Assembly: GCA_031282225.1 (NCBI GenBank)
Contig: JAITEC010000108.1
Coordinates: 1 to 6,993, forward strand
Direction of reading: 5' to 3'
Length of the DNA stretch: 6,993 bases
DNA from: Oscillospiraceae bacterium
GTDB taxonomy: Bacteria; Bacillota; Clostridia; Oscillospirales; Oscillospiraceae
Shown: positions 1-6,853 of the stretch, in pieces
How positions within the stretch are numbered: position 1 is the first letter of the stretch
Layout: each line of letters opens with the position of its first letter
The notes under the pieces: generated by a model
Seen by the model: only the letters and a program-made list of their open reading frames with translations
The model's database searches: none
What the model was told of the DNA's origin: nothing
Program-made: the position numbers and the translations under genes

Positions 1-1290
1 TGCTTCCAACTCCGAGAGCGCGGCGTCAGGCGTGATGCCGGCCGCCAGAGCTTCTCGGGCGGATCCCATGCTTTCCAGGGCGCGGCCTATGGCCTCGTGG
101 TGGCGCCCGTTTGTTATCAGTTCGCCGGCCGCGGACGAAGGGCTTCCGGCGGGATATATTGCGGATACGGCTCGCACAAAGCTGTCAATGCCGGCGCCCG
201 TGCGCGCAGATAGGCTGATCACCGCTTCGAAGCTCGCGCCCAGCGCCGACGCGCCGAAGGCCGGCGGCAGATCCGATTTGTTAATAGCGGCTATGCTGTG
301 GCGCGCCCCGGCGGCGAGGGCGACCACCTCCTCGTCATGGACCGTCAGCGGCCGCGAACCGTCGAATACTGCTATTACCAAATCCGCCGCGGCAGCCGCC
401 GCGCGCGCCCGCGCGACGCCCTGTGACTCCGCGCTGTCATGCGCGGCGCGTATGCCCGCCGTGTCGGTAAGGCGCAGCAGGACGCCGCCGATATTCAGCT
501 TCTCGTCTATCGTGTCGCGCGTAGTGCCCGCTGTATCCGCCACTATAGCGCGGTCAAAGCCCACTAACGCGTTCAAAAGCGATGATTTGCCAACATTTGG
601 CAATCCAATTATTGCCGAGGAAACTCCGTCCCTCACCACTGAGCCGCGTTCATATGTCGCTTGCATACGGCGGAGTTCCTCAGTTGTTTCAGCCAGCAGT
701 TTTAAATATTCCTCAGTCTCAAAGGCATCTATTTCCTCGTCCGGATAGTCTATGACTGCGAAAAAGTGGACGATGACATCCAAAAGCGATTCGTATATTC
801 CCTCGATTTTTGTCCTGATCGCGCCGGCGAGCTGGCCTGCGGCATTGCGCGCCGCCTCGGCGGACTGCGCCTCTATTATGTCCGCAACGGCTTCCGCCTG
901 TGTAAGATCCATATGTCCGCCGAGAAATGCGCGTTTCGTAAATTCTCCCGCGCGCGCTTGGCGCGCGCCCAGCGCGAACACGGCCCGCAGCCCCTCGGCA
1001 AGCACTGTGGGAGAGCCGTGGCATTGGAATTCCGCGGTGTCCTCTCCGGTGTAGCTGTTTGGGGCGCGGCTCACGGTACAAAGGCATATATCCACTACGC
1101 CTGCGCGCGTTACGAGTTCGCCATAACAAAGCTTCCTGTCGGGCGCTTGCGCCATCTTTGTCCCGCCGAACGCGCGGAAGGCGCCGTCGGCTATCTCGAT
1201 TGCGCGCGGCCCGCTCAGCCTTATTATCCCGATAGCGGACACTCCGGCGCCGGTAGCTATTGCCGCGATCGTATCCCCTGACGCTATCAT
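1..1290 (-). CDS. mnmE: tRNA uridine-5-carboxymethylaminomethyl modification GTPase MnmE (TrmE), 3' end cut by the window edge
   Basis: MnmE works with MnmG (GidA) in the cytoplasm to modify U34 in the wobble position of certain tRNAs, using GTP hydrolysis and a folate-derived one-carbon unit. 430 codons are visible with no stop. E. coli MnmE is 454 residues, so about 25-30 residues are missing, including the C-terminal Cys motif. The N-terminal folate-binding domain (about 1-120) carries NSYTGED (78-84) and CHG (90-92), followed by GEFTKRAFL (115-123) and DLTQAEAV (128-135). The embedded GTPase domain has G1 GLPNVGKS (229-236, with the potassium-binding Asn232), G2 TAGTTRD (253-259), G3 DTAG (276-279), a Glu288 aligning with the catalytic E. 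coli Glu282, G4 NKSD (337-340) and G5 SA (361-362). The helical domain flanks it. The start is the ATG at 1290-1288, which fits the family N-terminus (MIASGDTIAAIAT). It overlaps the upstream stop as ATGA, which suggests translational coupling. No frameshift is seen. Confidence 0.97.
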   Translation of the reverse strand, partial: MIASGDTIAAIATGAGVSAIGIIRLSGPRAIEIADGAFRAFGGTKMAQAPDRKLCYGELVTRAGVVDICLCTVSRAPNSYTGEDTAEFQCHGSPTVLAEGLRAVFALGARQARAGEFTKRAFLGGHMDLTQAEAVADIIEAQSAEAARNAAGQLAGAIRTKIEGIYESLLDVIVHFFAVIDYPDEEIDAFETEEYLKLLAETTEELRRMQATYERGSVVRDGVSSAIIGLPNVGKSSLLNALVGFDRAIVADTAGTTRDTIDEKLNIGGVLLRLTDTAGIRAAHDSAESQGVARARAAAAAADLVIAVFDGSRPLTVHDEEVVALAAGARHSIAAINKSDLPPAFGASALGASFEAVISLSARTGAGIDSFVRAVSAIYPAGSPSSAAGELITNGRHHEAIGRALESMGSAREALAAGITPDAALSELEA

Positions 1291-2210
1291 TTTCTCGCAA
1301 TGGCGCGCCGTATTGCCTCTACAATGTCCAAAGCCGTCAGCGCATATTCTCGCCTTAAATATTCTTCCGTTCCAACCTGGCCGAACCTGTCGCGAACGCC
1401 CACCATCTCCATGGGGACCGGCGTCCCCTTGACGACAGATTCCGCCACGGCCGAGCCGAGACCGCCAAATATATTGTGGTTCTCCGCCGTGACGATTGCG
1501 CCCGTCTGCGTGGCGCACTCGGCTATGAGCGCGTCGTCTATCGGTTTCCATGTGAACATATCCACCACCCTCACGCTCACGCCGTCCGCGTGCAGGATAT
1601 CCGCCGCCTTCAATGCCTCCGCCACCATTATTCCGGAGGCTATGACTGTTACATCTCCGCCGGGACGCAACAGCGCGCCCCGGCCTATCTCGAATGTTGA
1701 GCCCTCCGCGTAGATCGCCTTTACGTTCTTGCGCGCCAGACGCATATAGAAAACGCCATACTGCGATGCGAGCCGCGCTGTAATGTCGCGCACGGCCACG
1801 GGATCGGCCGGCTCTATGAGCGTGATCCCCGGTATAGAGCGCAGGACGCCCATGTCCTCAAATGGCATATGCGTTCCGCCGTTATATGTCGCTGTTATGC
1901 CAGGATCCGAACCCACAATGCGCACATTGAGCCGCGCGTACGCGGCTGAGATCATAATCTGGTCGCACGTGCGACGCGACGCGAAACACGCGAAACTGTG
2001 CGCGTATGGTATCTTGCCAACCGCTGACAGCCCCGCCGCTATGCCGATCATGTTTGCCTCAGCTATGCCGCACTGGATCGCCCTGTCCGGAAATTCCATG
2101 AAAAACGGCTTCATGCCCGAGGAACTGACAAGATCGGCATCCAGCGCCACTATGTCGCCGTTTTCGCGCGCGAGGGCGCGCAGTGCCTGGCAATATGCCT
2201 CCCGCATCAT
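1287..2210 (-). CDS. Transketolase, C-terminal subunit (split transketolase)
   Basis: This is the pyrimidine-binding plus C-terminal half of a two-gene transketolase. With its partner it moves two-carbon ketol units between sugar phosphates in the non-oxidative pentose phosphate pathway, in the cytoplasm, using ThDP and Mg2+. From the chosen start it is 307 residues, normal for this subunit. Visible marks are REAYCQAL at the N-terminus, DADL (24-27), the GIAEANM motif (48-54) whose Glu51 should activate the ThDP aminopyrimidine, YNGGTHMPFEDMG (109-121), and TAENHNIFGGLG (241-252) in the C-terminal domain. The open frame extends to a GTG at 2294, overlapping the N-subunit gene by 8 bases, and there is another ATG at 2249 preceded by GGGAG. 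I prefer the ATG at 2210 because it begins where related proteins begin and has GAGGAAGG seven bases upstream. The start is uncertain, the identity is not. The stop overlaps the mnmE start. The pairing with the gene upstream excludes a stand-alone enzyme. Confidence 0.93.
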   Translation of the reverse strand: MMREAYCQALRALARENGDIVALDADLVSSSGMKPFFMEFPDRAIQCGIAEANMIGIAAGLSAVGKIPYAHSFACFASRRTCDQIMISAAYARLNVRIVGSDPGITATYNGGTHMPFEDMGVLRSIPGITLIEPADPVAVRDITARLASQYGVFYMRLARKNVKAIYAEGSTFEIGRGALLRPGGDVTVIASGIMVAEALKAADILHADGVSVRVVDMFTWKPIDDALIAECATQTGAIVTAENHNIFGGLGSAVAESVVKGTPVPMEMVGVRDRFGQVGTEEYLRREYALTALDIVEAIRRAIARK

Positions 2211-2217
2211 CACCGGG

Positions 2218-2225
2218 CCTTCCTC
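2218..2225 (-). promoter_or_regulatory. Ribosome binding site deciding the transketolase C-subunit start
   Basis: Read on the minus strand this is GAGGAAGG, followed by a 7-base spacer (ending in GTG) and then two ATG codons in a row at 2210 and 2207. It is the best Shine-Dalgarno match among the three possible starts of this gene. It lies inside the longer open frame, so it could also be a chance Glu-Glu-Gly coding sequence. Confidence 0.55.
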
Positions 2226-2286
2226 GTGAAAATCCAATACCGAGTGCATAATTCTCCCACGCCCCTTTAATACTGTCGATTCCCGG

Positions 2287-3144
2287 TCATCCACACGCCG
2301 CCCTGGCGGCCGAGAGCCGCGCGCGCACCTCCGCCACGGCGGAGTCCATCTGCTCTTTTGTGAAGCTCATGTGGTGGTTATATTCCACCCCCTCGGCAAA
2401 GTTACAGCCGTAGCCTTTTACCGTCTTTAGGATTATGGCGGTTGGCGACTGCGAGTTTTCAGCGGCTTTTTGCGCCGCGTCGCGAATGGCTCCCGGATCG
2501 TGCCCGTCGACGGTCTGCACGGACCAGCCGAAAGCGCTAAACTTTGCGGCCATGTCGCCGGTATCCATCACCTTGTCCACATATCCGTCCAGCTGCTGCA
2601 TATTCCTGTCGATGAATGCGACGAGGTTGCTCAGCTTGTAGTGACGCGCGAAGATGGCCCCTTCCCAAACCTGTCCCTCGTCGCACTCGCCGTCGCCCAG
2701 TATGAGATATGTCTTGCTGTCCCAGCCGTTCATGCGGCTCCCCAGGGCAAGGCCTATTGCCGTGGACATGCCCTGCCCCAGCGACCCTGTCGTCATGTCT
2801 ACGCCGGGCGTCCTATTCATGTCGCAATGACTGGGCAGGCTCCCTCCCGGCACGTTGAGCTCCGACAGTGTCTCCTCCGGGAAAAATCCGCACATAGACA
2901 GGGCGGCGTAGAGCGCGGGACCCGCGTGCCCTTTCGACATGACCAGCCTATCGCGCCTGTCCCATCCCGGATTGTCGGGATCATACCGCATAACGGCTCC
3001 GTAGAGCGCTGCCAGCGTCTCTATGATGGACATTGCCCCGCCTATATGCCCTGAGCCGAAGCATCCGAGTTCCCTGAGCGTCTTGAGCCTCATCTCCTCC
3101 GCCATGACCTGCAATTGGCTGTCTGTCGTCATAGTTATATGCAC
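2287..3144 (-). CDS. Transketolase, N-terminal ThDP-binding subunit (split transketolase)
   Basis: This is the diphosphate-binding half of transketolase, pairing with the downstream C subunit to form the active site at their interface. Motifs in order (GTG numbering) are GHIGG (32-36), SKGHAGPALYA (70-80), PGVDMTTGSLGQG (113-125) and the ThDP/Mg signature opening with GDGE (150-153), running through EGQVWEG and closing with Asn181. At about 285 residues the length is typical of the N-terminal half. Where many transketolases have GHPE or GHPD before the PGVD motif, this one has LPSHCDM (103-109), which I associate with a separate clostridial-type branch. Three starts are possible: TTG 3147, GTG 3144 and ATG 3132. 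GTG 3144 is chosen because GAAAGAAAGG ends five bases before it; the ATG lies 17 bases away from that site. The start region is also the right arm of an 11-bp inverted repeat. Its stop lies within the longest reading of the C-subunit frame. Confidence 0.95.
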   Translation of the reverse strand: MHITMTTDSQLQVMAEEMRLKTLRELGCFGSGHIGGAMSIIETLAALYGAVMRYDPDNPGWDRRDRLVMSKGHAGPALYAALSMCGFFPEETLSELNVPGGSLPSHCDMNRTPGVDMTTGSLGQGMSTAIGLALGSRMNGWDSKTYLILGDGECDEGQVWEGAIFARHYKLSNLVAFIDRNMQQLDGYVDKVMDTGDMAAKFSAFGWSVQTVDGHDPGAIRDAAQKAAENSQSPTAIILKTVKGYGCNFAEGVEYNHHMSFTKEQMDSAVAEVRARLSAARAACG

Positions 3145-3149
3145 CAAAG

Positions 3150-3159
3150 CCTTTCTTTC
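3150..3159 (-). promoter_or_regulatory. Ribosome binding site for the transketolase N subunit
   Basis: The minus strand reads GAAAGAAAGG, then CTTTG, then GTG at 3144. This moderate Shine-Dalgarno favours the GTG start over the ATG 12 bases further in. Its last two G residues (3151-3150) are part of the inverted-repeat arm 3141-3151, so pairing with 3208-3218 would bury the end of this site together with the start codon. Confidence 0.5.
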
Positions 3160-3176
3160 AGCTACGTATCGCTTAG

Positions 3177-3205
3177 ATTTTAACAGCTTTCGTCCGCTAA
3201 TGCAA
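3177..3205 (-). promoter_or_regulatory. Candidate sigma-70/SigA promoter for the transketolase-mnmE genes
   Basis: The minus strand has TTGCAT (3205-3200) as a possible -35 and TAAAAT (3182-3177; five of six bases of TATAAT) as a possible -10, separated by exactly 17 bases. Transcription would begin around 3168-3172, giving a leader of roughly 25-30 bases that contains the ribosome binding site but not the left arm of the inverted repeat. The -35 match is weak, so this is a candidate only. Confidence 0.4.
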
Positions 3206-3209
3206 GCGG
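3194..3209. repeat. Small hairpin (5-bp stem, 6-base loop) in the mfd-transketolase gap
   Basis: The arms CCGCT and AGCGG enclose a 6-base loop. No T run follows on either strand, so it does not look like an intrinsic terminator. It overlaps the left arm of the 11-bp inverted repeat by two bases (3208-3209) and contains the candidate -35 element, so it could be an alternative fold of the leader RNA or chance. Confidence 0.3.
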
Positions 3210-3247
3210 CTTTGGTGCGGCCTCGTTCATCGTGTTCTTTCCGTATT

Positions 3248-3262
3248 CTTTCAATTTGAAAG
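3248..3262. repeat. Perfect 15-base palindrome just after the mfd stop codon
   Basis: The plus strand reads CTTTCAA-T-TTGAAAG, a 7-base half-site repeated in inverted form around one central base. It starts two bases beyond the mfd TAG (3266-3264). As RNA it would be a weak A/U-rich hairpin with no T run after it, so a terminator is unlikely. It could be a dimeric regulator's operator, but no cognate regulator is visible in the window. Confidence 0.4.
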
Positions 3263-3263
3263 C

Positions 3264-6200
3264 CTACGTGGCCGAATGCGAGGCCGATGCAAAAGCTGCG
3301 TACACGCGCACGAAGCGCAGCGCCTCGTCCTGCGGGCTCGCCCCACGCAATTTGACGGCAAGCGCCGGCACGGTGCCGGCTTCAACGCGGATGCGGCCGT
3401 TGAACTCTGCCATGGCGTATAGCGCCGATATCCTGGCCATGTCGAAGTCGGTCAGCTTCATCTGCAGCCATCCGCCCTTTTGAGCTATTTCTATTATGCC
3501 GGCATTTGCCGCCTCGGCGCGAAGTACGGCAATAGTCACAAGCGCGGCTGCGGGGTCGGGCGGGTCGCCGTACCTGTCAATCAGCTCCGCTATCATCTCC
3601 TCCGAGTCCTCGACGGTGTGGATGTTCGCAATGCGGCGGTACACGTCCACGCGCTGTTCGCCCGAGGGCACGTAATCATCCGGCAGAAACGCGGATACCG
3701 CAAGGTCGGCCACGCACTCTACGCGCTTTTGCTGCTTCTCGCCGCGCTCTTCAAGCACAGCCTCCTCCAGCAGTTTGAGATACATGTCATACCCTACGCT
3801 GACCATGTGCCCCGATTGCTCCGCTCCCAAGAGATTTCCGGCGCCTCGAATCTCCAAATCGCGCATTGCTATCTTGAATCCGGAATTGAATTCGGCAAAT
3901 TCACGTATGGTGGAGAGCCGTTTTTCCGCCGTTTCAGTTAGCAGCTTCCCCTGCCTAAACGTGAGGTACGCGTAAGCGCGCCGCGGGGAGCGGCCTACGC
4001 GCCCGCGTATCTGGTGCAATTGCGCGAGGCCCATCCTGTCGGAATCTTCAATGACCAGTGTATTTACATTTGGTATGTCTATCCCTGTCTCGATTATCGT
4101 CGTGCAGACCAGCACCTGTATTTCGCCCGACGCCATGCGATCCATTACGCCCGACAGACTCTCCTCATCCATTTTGCCGTGCGCTATCGCAATGACCGCC
4201 CCTTCTATTGCGGCGGCGATCCGCGCGGCGGTGCGCTCTATGTTGTCGATACGGTTATGCAGGTAGTACACCTGCCCCCCCCGAGATATTTCGCGTATGA
4301 TCGCGTCGATTATCAAGCTCCAATCATGCTCCAGGACATAAGTCTGCACAGGCTGCCTGTCTCTGGGCGGCTCCTCGATAGTGGACATATCGCGAATGCC
4401 TGACAGAGCCATGTTGAGCGTGCGCGGTATGGGCGTTGCCGAAAGCGTTAGCACATCCACGCGGCGCGCCATCTCCTTGAGCCGCTCTTTATGGGTTACG
4501 CCAAATCGCTGTTCTTCGTCAACGATAAGCAGCCCGAGTTTGCAAAATTTTACATCTTTTTGTAATATCCTGTGTGTACCAATGACGATATCCACGGAAC
4601 CGGCGGCAATCTCACGGATACGCCTGCGTATCTCGGCGGCGGATTGAAATCTGCTGAGTACCGCGATATTTACCGGATAGCCGGCAAACCTTCTCACAGC
4701 GGTTATGTAGTGCTGTTGCGCAAGGACAGTAGTCGGCGCTAATATCGCCGCCTGCCAGCCGTCCATCACGCATTTCATCACCGCGCGCAGAGCTACCTCC
4801 GTCTTGCCGTATCCCACATCTCCGCATAATAGCCTGTCCATTGGTATAGGGCGTTCCATATCCGCCTTTATTTCTTCAATGCACTTGATCTGGTCGTCTG
4901 TCTCCTGGTAGCCAAATCTATCTTCAAACTCCGATTGCCAGGCGCTGTCAGGCGCAAACGCGTGTCCTTGCGTGCGCTGCCTCTCTGCGTACAATGCGAT
5001 GAGATCCTTTGCCATGTCCTTTGCGGCTGCCTTGGCGCGTGATTTGGCGCGCGACCATTCCGTGCCCCCCATCTTTGACAGCCGCGTTTGCGCGTCTTCC
5101 CCGGCGCCTATGTATTTTGCGACAAGATCGAGTTGTGTCGCCGGGACATAGAGACAGTCCCCGCCTGCGTACTCTATTTTTATGTAGTCTTTTTCTATTC
5201 CGTCTACAGGCATCTTAAATATACCGACAAAGCGCCCTATACCGTGGTGTTCGTGTACTACTAGATCGCCGGGGGACAGATCGGTGAAGCTCTGAAGGCG
5301 CTCACGGTTTTTCTTCTCACGTTTGCGCCTCGTGCCTGCGCCGGCTGTAAACCTGTCGAGTATTTGGCCTTCTGTAATTACTGCGAGTTTTATGCCCGGG
5401 TATTCCATGCCGGCCGACAACGCGCCGACAGTCACTATGCACTGGCCAATGCCAGGCAACGCCTTCAACTCGACATCAAGCGACGCCTCTGCGCCATGTT
5501 GTTCCAGAAACGACAGCAGCGACGCCGCCCTGCGCGTGTCCCTGCAAAGTATGAGCGTTGAATACCCCGAGTTTTTGTAGTGATTTATATCTCCGGCTGC
5601 TGTCTCCAGGCTGCCGCCGTATGAAGGCAGTTGCTTTACAGTTAAATTAAATGTAGAACGTGGGCGCCACGGGTATGACGCGACGGCGAAACTGTCCGCC
5701 ATTACAATATTCCTGTCGCTGAGCCTTGATGTAAAAGCGTCGAAGTCCTCGTAAAATCGCGCCAATCCACTCTCAAGGACACCTGCCTCAAGAAGCGCGG
5801 TGACATCCTCCCCCAATTGCCACATATAATTGTTCGCACGTTCTTTTACGTGTGCGGGGTCGCTCACAAAAAAAATTGAGTCCTCCGGTATATAATCCAG
5901 CCCCGTTGCCATGTCATAGATCAGCTCAATGTATTTGTCGGCCGACGGAAACGGGCGGCGATTGTCCAACCTGTCAACGTCTCCTTCAATACATGCGATA
6001 AGTGCGGGATTTATTGCTTTTCTGTCCCTGAGGCGCAATGCCATATCATTTAGGCACGCAACGAGCCCTTCGGATCCGCCGCCGCGCGCATCGCTGTATA
6101 GTTGCGGAAGCGTTTCGGCGACGGGCAACACGAGGACCTGTTCCGCGTTGCCCGTGCGGCGCTGCGTTTCCGCGTCGAACCAACACAGCGAGTCCACCTC

Positions 6201-6800
6201 GTCGCCAAAGAATTCGCAGCGAGCCGGGGCGCCGTATACCGGAGAAAAGAAGTCCAGTATGCCCCCTCGCACCGCAAATTGGCCTCGCCCCTCCACTTGA
6301 TCGCACCGGTGGTATCCAGCGCGTTCGAACTGCGCCGCCAGCTCTTTGATATCATAGACACCCTTGGCACTTATCTCAAAAACGGCGTCCATTAGCTTGT
6401 TTTTGGGGATCGCCCTCTGCAGAAGGCCATCAATCGTGGCGACAATTAGCGGCGCGCCGCCGGCGATCTTGAAAAGAGCGCTTATCCTCGCCTGTTCGCT
6501 CTGGCGCGAAACTCCCTCAACATTCCGAAAAGTGTATTCGCGGCTGCGCAGCTCTACTGTCTCCCCGCCCGTTAAAATTGCCAAATCGGCGCCCATCTTT
6601 GCGCACTCCGTCTCATCCGCACAGATGACAACGATCCCGGAACCAGTCTCCGCCCGTATCGCCGCCGCCAAATGCGCGCGATGTATGCCCGACAGTCCGG
6701 AAATGACGGCCGGTGTCGCCGCTCCCCCTGCCTTTACACGCTCCATTAGCCCCCTAATTTGCGGTTCTTTGGTTATCGCTTTTGAAAGTGCGAGCAGCAT
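3264..6800 (-). CDS. mfd: Transcription-repair coupling factor Mfd (TRCF)
   Basis: Mfd is a cytoplasmic ATP-driven DNA translocase. It pushes stalled RNA polymerase off damaged template and recruits UvrA for nucleotide excision repair. From the ATG at 6800 it is 1178 residues, normal for the family (E. coli 1148). The UvrB-like N-terminal module contains GQFAVRGGILDFF (about 173-185). Arg178, Arg194 and Phe198 have the same spacing as the E. coli UvrA-binding residues Arg165, Arg181 and Phe185. The RNA polymerase-interaction domain is about 508-566 (YIKIEYAGGDCLYVPATQL), followed by the relay helix. Translocase motifs are GDVGYGKTE (660-668, Walker A), DEEQ (761-764), SATPIPRTL (787-795), TTIIETGIDIPN (900-911) and QIRGRVGR (930-937). 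The regulatory C-terminal domain is about 1035-1150. The frame extends four codons further to a TTG at 6812, but GGGAGGG four bases from the ATG decides for 6800. It lies 53 bases after rsmG, so co-transcription is likely. No key residue is missing. Confidence 0.98.
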   Translation of the reverse strand: MLLALSKAITKEPQIRGLMERVKAGGAATPAVISGLSGIHRAHLAAAIRAETGSGIVVICADETECAKMGADLAILTGGETVELRSREYTFRNVEGVSRQSEQARISALFKIAGGAPLIVATIDGLLQRAIPKNKLMDAVFEISAKGVYDIKELAAQFERAGYHRCDQVEGRGQFAVRGGILDFFSPVYGAPARCEFFGDEVDSLCWFDAETQRRTGNAEQVLVLPVAETLPQLYSDARGGGSEGLVACLNDMALRLRDRKAINPALIACIEGDVDRLDNRRPFPSADKYIELIYDMATGLDYIPEDSIFFVSDPAHVKERANNYMWQLGEDVTALLEAGVLESGLARFYEDFDAFTSRLSDRNIVMADSFAVASYPWRPRSTFNLTVKQLPSYGGSLETAAGDINHYKNSGYSTLILCRDTRRAASLLSFLEQHGAEASLDVELKALPGIGQCIVTVGALSAGMEYPGIKLAVITEGQILDRFTAGAGTRRKREKKNRERLQSFTDLSPGDLVVHEHHGIGRFVGIFKMPVDGIEKDYIKIEYAGGDCLYVPATQLDLVAKYIGAGEDAQTRLSKMGGTEWSRAKSRAKAAAKDMAKDLIALYAERQRTQGHAFAPDSAWQSEFEDRFGYQETDDQIKCIEEIKADMERPIPMDRLLCGDVGYGKTEVALRAVMKCVMDGWQAAILAPTTVLAQQHYITAVRRFAGYPVNIAVLSRFQSAAEIRRRIREIAAGSVDIVIGTHRILQKDVKFCKLGLLIVDEEQRFGVTHKERLKEMARRVDVLTLSATPIPRTLNMALSGIRDMSTIEEPPRDRQPVQTYVLEHDWSLIIDAIIREISRGGQVYYLHNRIDNIERTAARIAAAIEGAVIAIAHGKMDEESLSGVMDRMASGEIQVLVCTTIIETGIDIPNVNTLVIEDSDRMGLAQLHQIRGRVGRSPRRAYAYLTFRQGKLLTETAEKRLSTIREFAEFNSGFKIAMRDLEIRGAGNLLGAEQSGHMVSVGYDMYLKLLEEAVLEERGEKQQKRVECVADLAVSAFLPDDYVPSGEQRVDVYRRIANIHTVEDSEEMIAELIDRYGDPPDPAAALVTIAVLRAEAANAGIIEIAQKGGWLQMKLTDFDMARISALYAMAEFNGRIRVEAGTVPALAVKLRGASPQDEALRFVRVYAAFASASHSAT

Positions 6801-6803
6801 AAG

Positions 6804-6810
6804 CCCTCCC
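6804..6810 (-). promoter_or_regulatory. Strong ribosome binding site for mfd
   Basis: The minus strand reads GGGAGGG, then CTT, then ATG (6800-6798). The core GGAGG lies four bases from the ATG. The upstream TTG at 6812 overlaps this site and cannot use it, so the ATG is the start. The rest of the 53-base gap (6811-6853) shows no clear promoter or terminator. Confidence 0.75.
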
Positions 6811-6853
6811 AATGCGCAGCTTAAGCAGGATCACTTTTATTTCTACGGCACTT

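Larger units (their letters stand above)
3141..3218 (-). repeat. Exact 11-bp inverted repeat spanning the transketolase N-subunit leader and start codon
   Basis: On the minus strand the left arm GCACCAAAGCC (3218-3208) is perfectly complementary to the right arm GGCTTTGGTGC (3151-3141), with 56 bases between them. Seven of the 11 pairs are G-C. The right arm includes the TTG and GTG start candidates and the end of the Shine-Dalgarno. In an mRNA coming from mfd the arms could pair and hide the start. That the repeat exists is observed directly; regulatory function is inference. Confidence 0.6.

Noticed and set aside
32..748. 238-codon plus-strand open frame
   Set aside because: It is antisense to mnmE, whose minus-strand frame carries all GTPase motifs. 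The plus-strand product is low-complexity Ser/Ala/Arg-rich with no recognisable family, as expected in a G+C-rich genome.
719..1300. 193-codon minus-strand open frame starting near 1300
   Set aside because: This is another frame of the mnmE region. The product is an Arg/Gly-rich string, while the frame starting at 1290 gives an unmistakable MnmE N-terminus and continues without interruption to the window edge.
1287..3144. Split transketolase pair considered as a DXS or a 2-oxoacid dehydrogenase E1 alpha/beta pair
   Set aside because: DXS is a single protein of about 620 residues. E1 pairs do not carry the transketolase-type GHIGG, SKGHAGPALYA and PGVDMTTGSLGQG motifs seen here.
3194..3209. 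Hairpin considered as an intrinsic terminator for mfd
   Set aside because: The stem is only 5 bp and no T run follows on the minus strand, so it does not meet the usual terminator pattern. It is listed only as a possible fold.
4014..4403. 129-codon plus-strand open frame, and similar antisense frames at 3480-3941, 5929-6300 and 6364-6873
   Set aside because: All lie opposite conserved mfd domains, have no ribosome binding site that I could find, and have no recognisable products.
5868..5875. Eight-A run on the plus strand (T8 in the mfd coding strand)
   Set aside because: It encodes an ordinary hydrophobic Ile-Phe-Phe strand in Mfd, and one such run in a gene this long is unremarkable.
6798..6812. 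TTG start for Mfd four codons upstream
   Set aside because: The TTG overlaps the GGGAGGG ribosome binding site, which is correctly placed for the ATG at 6800.
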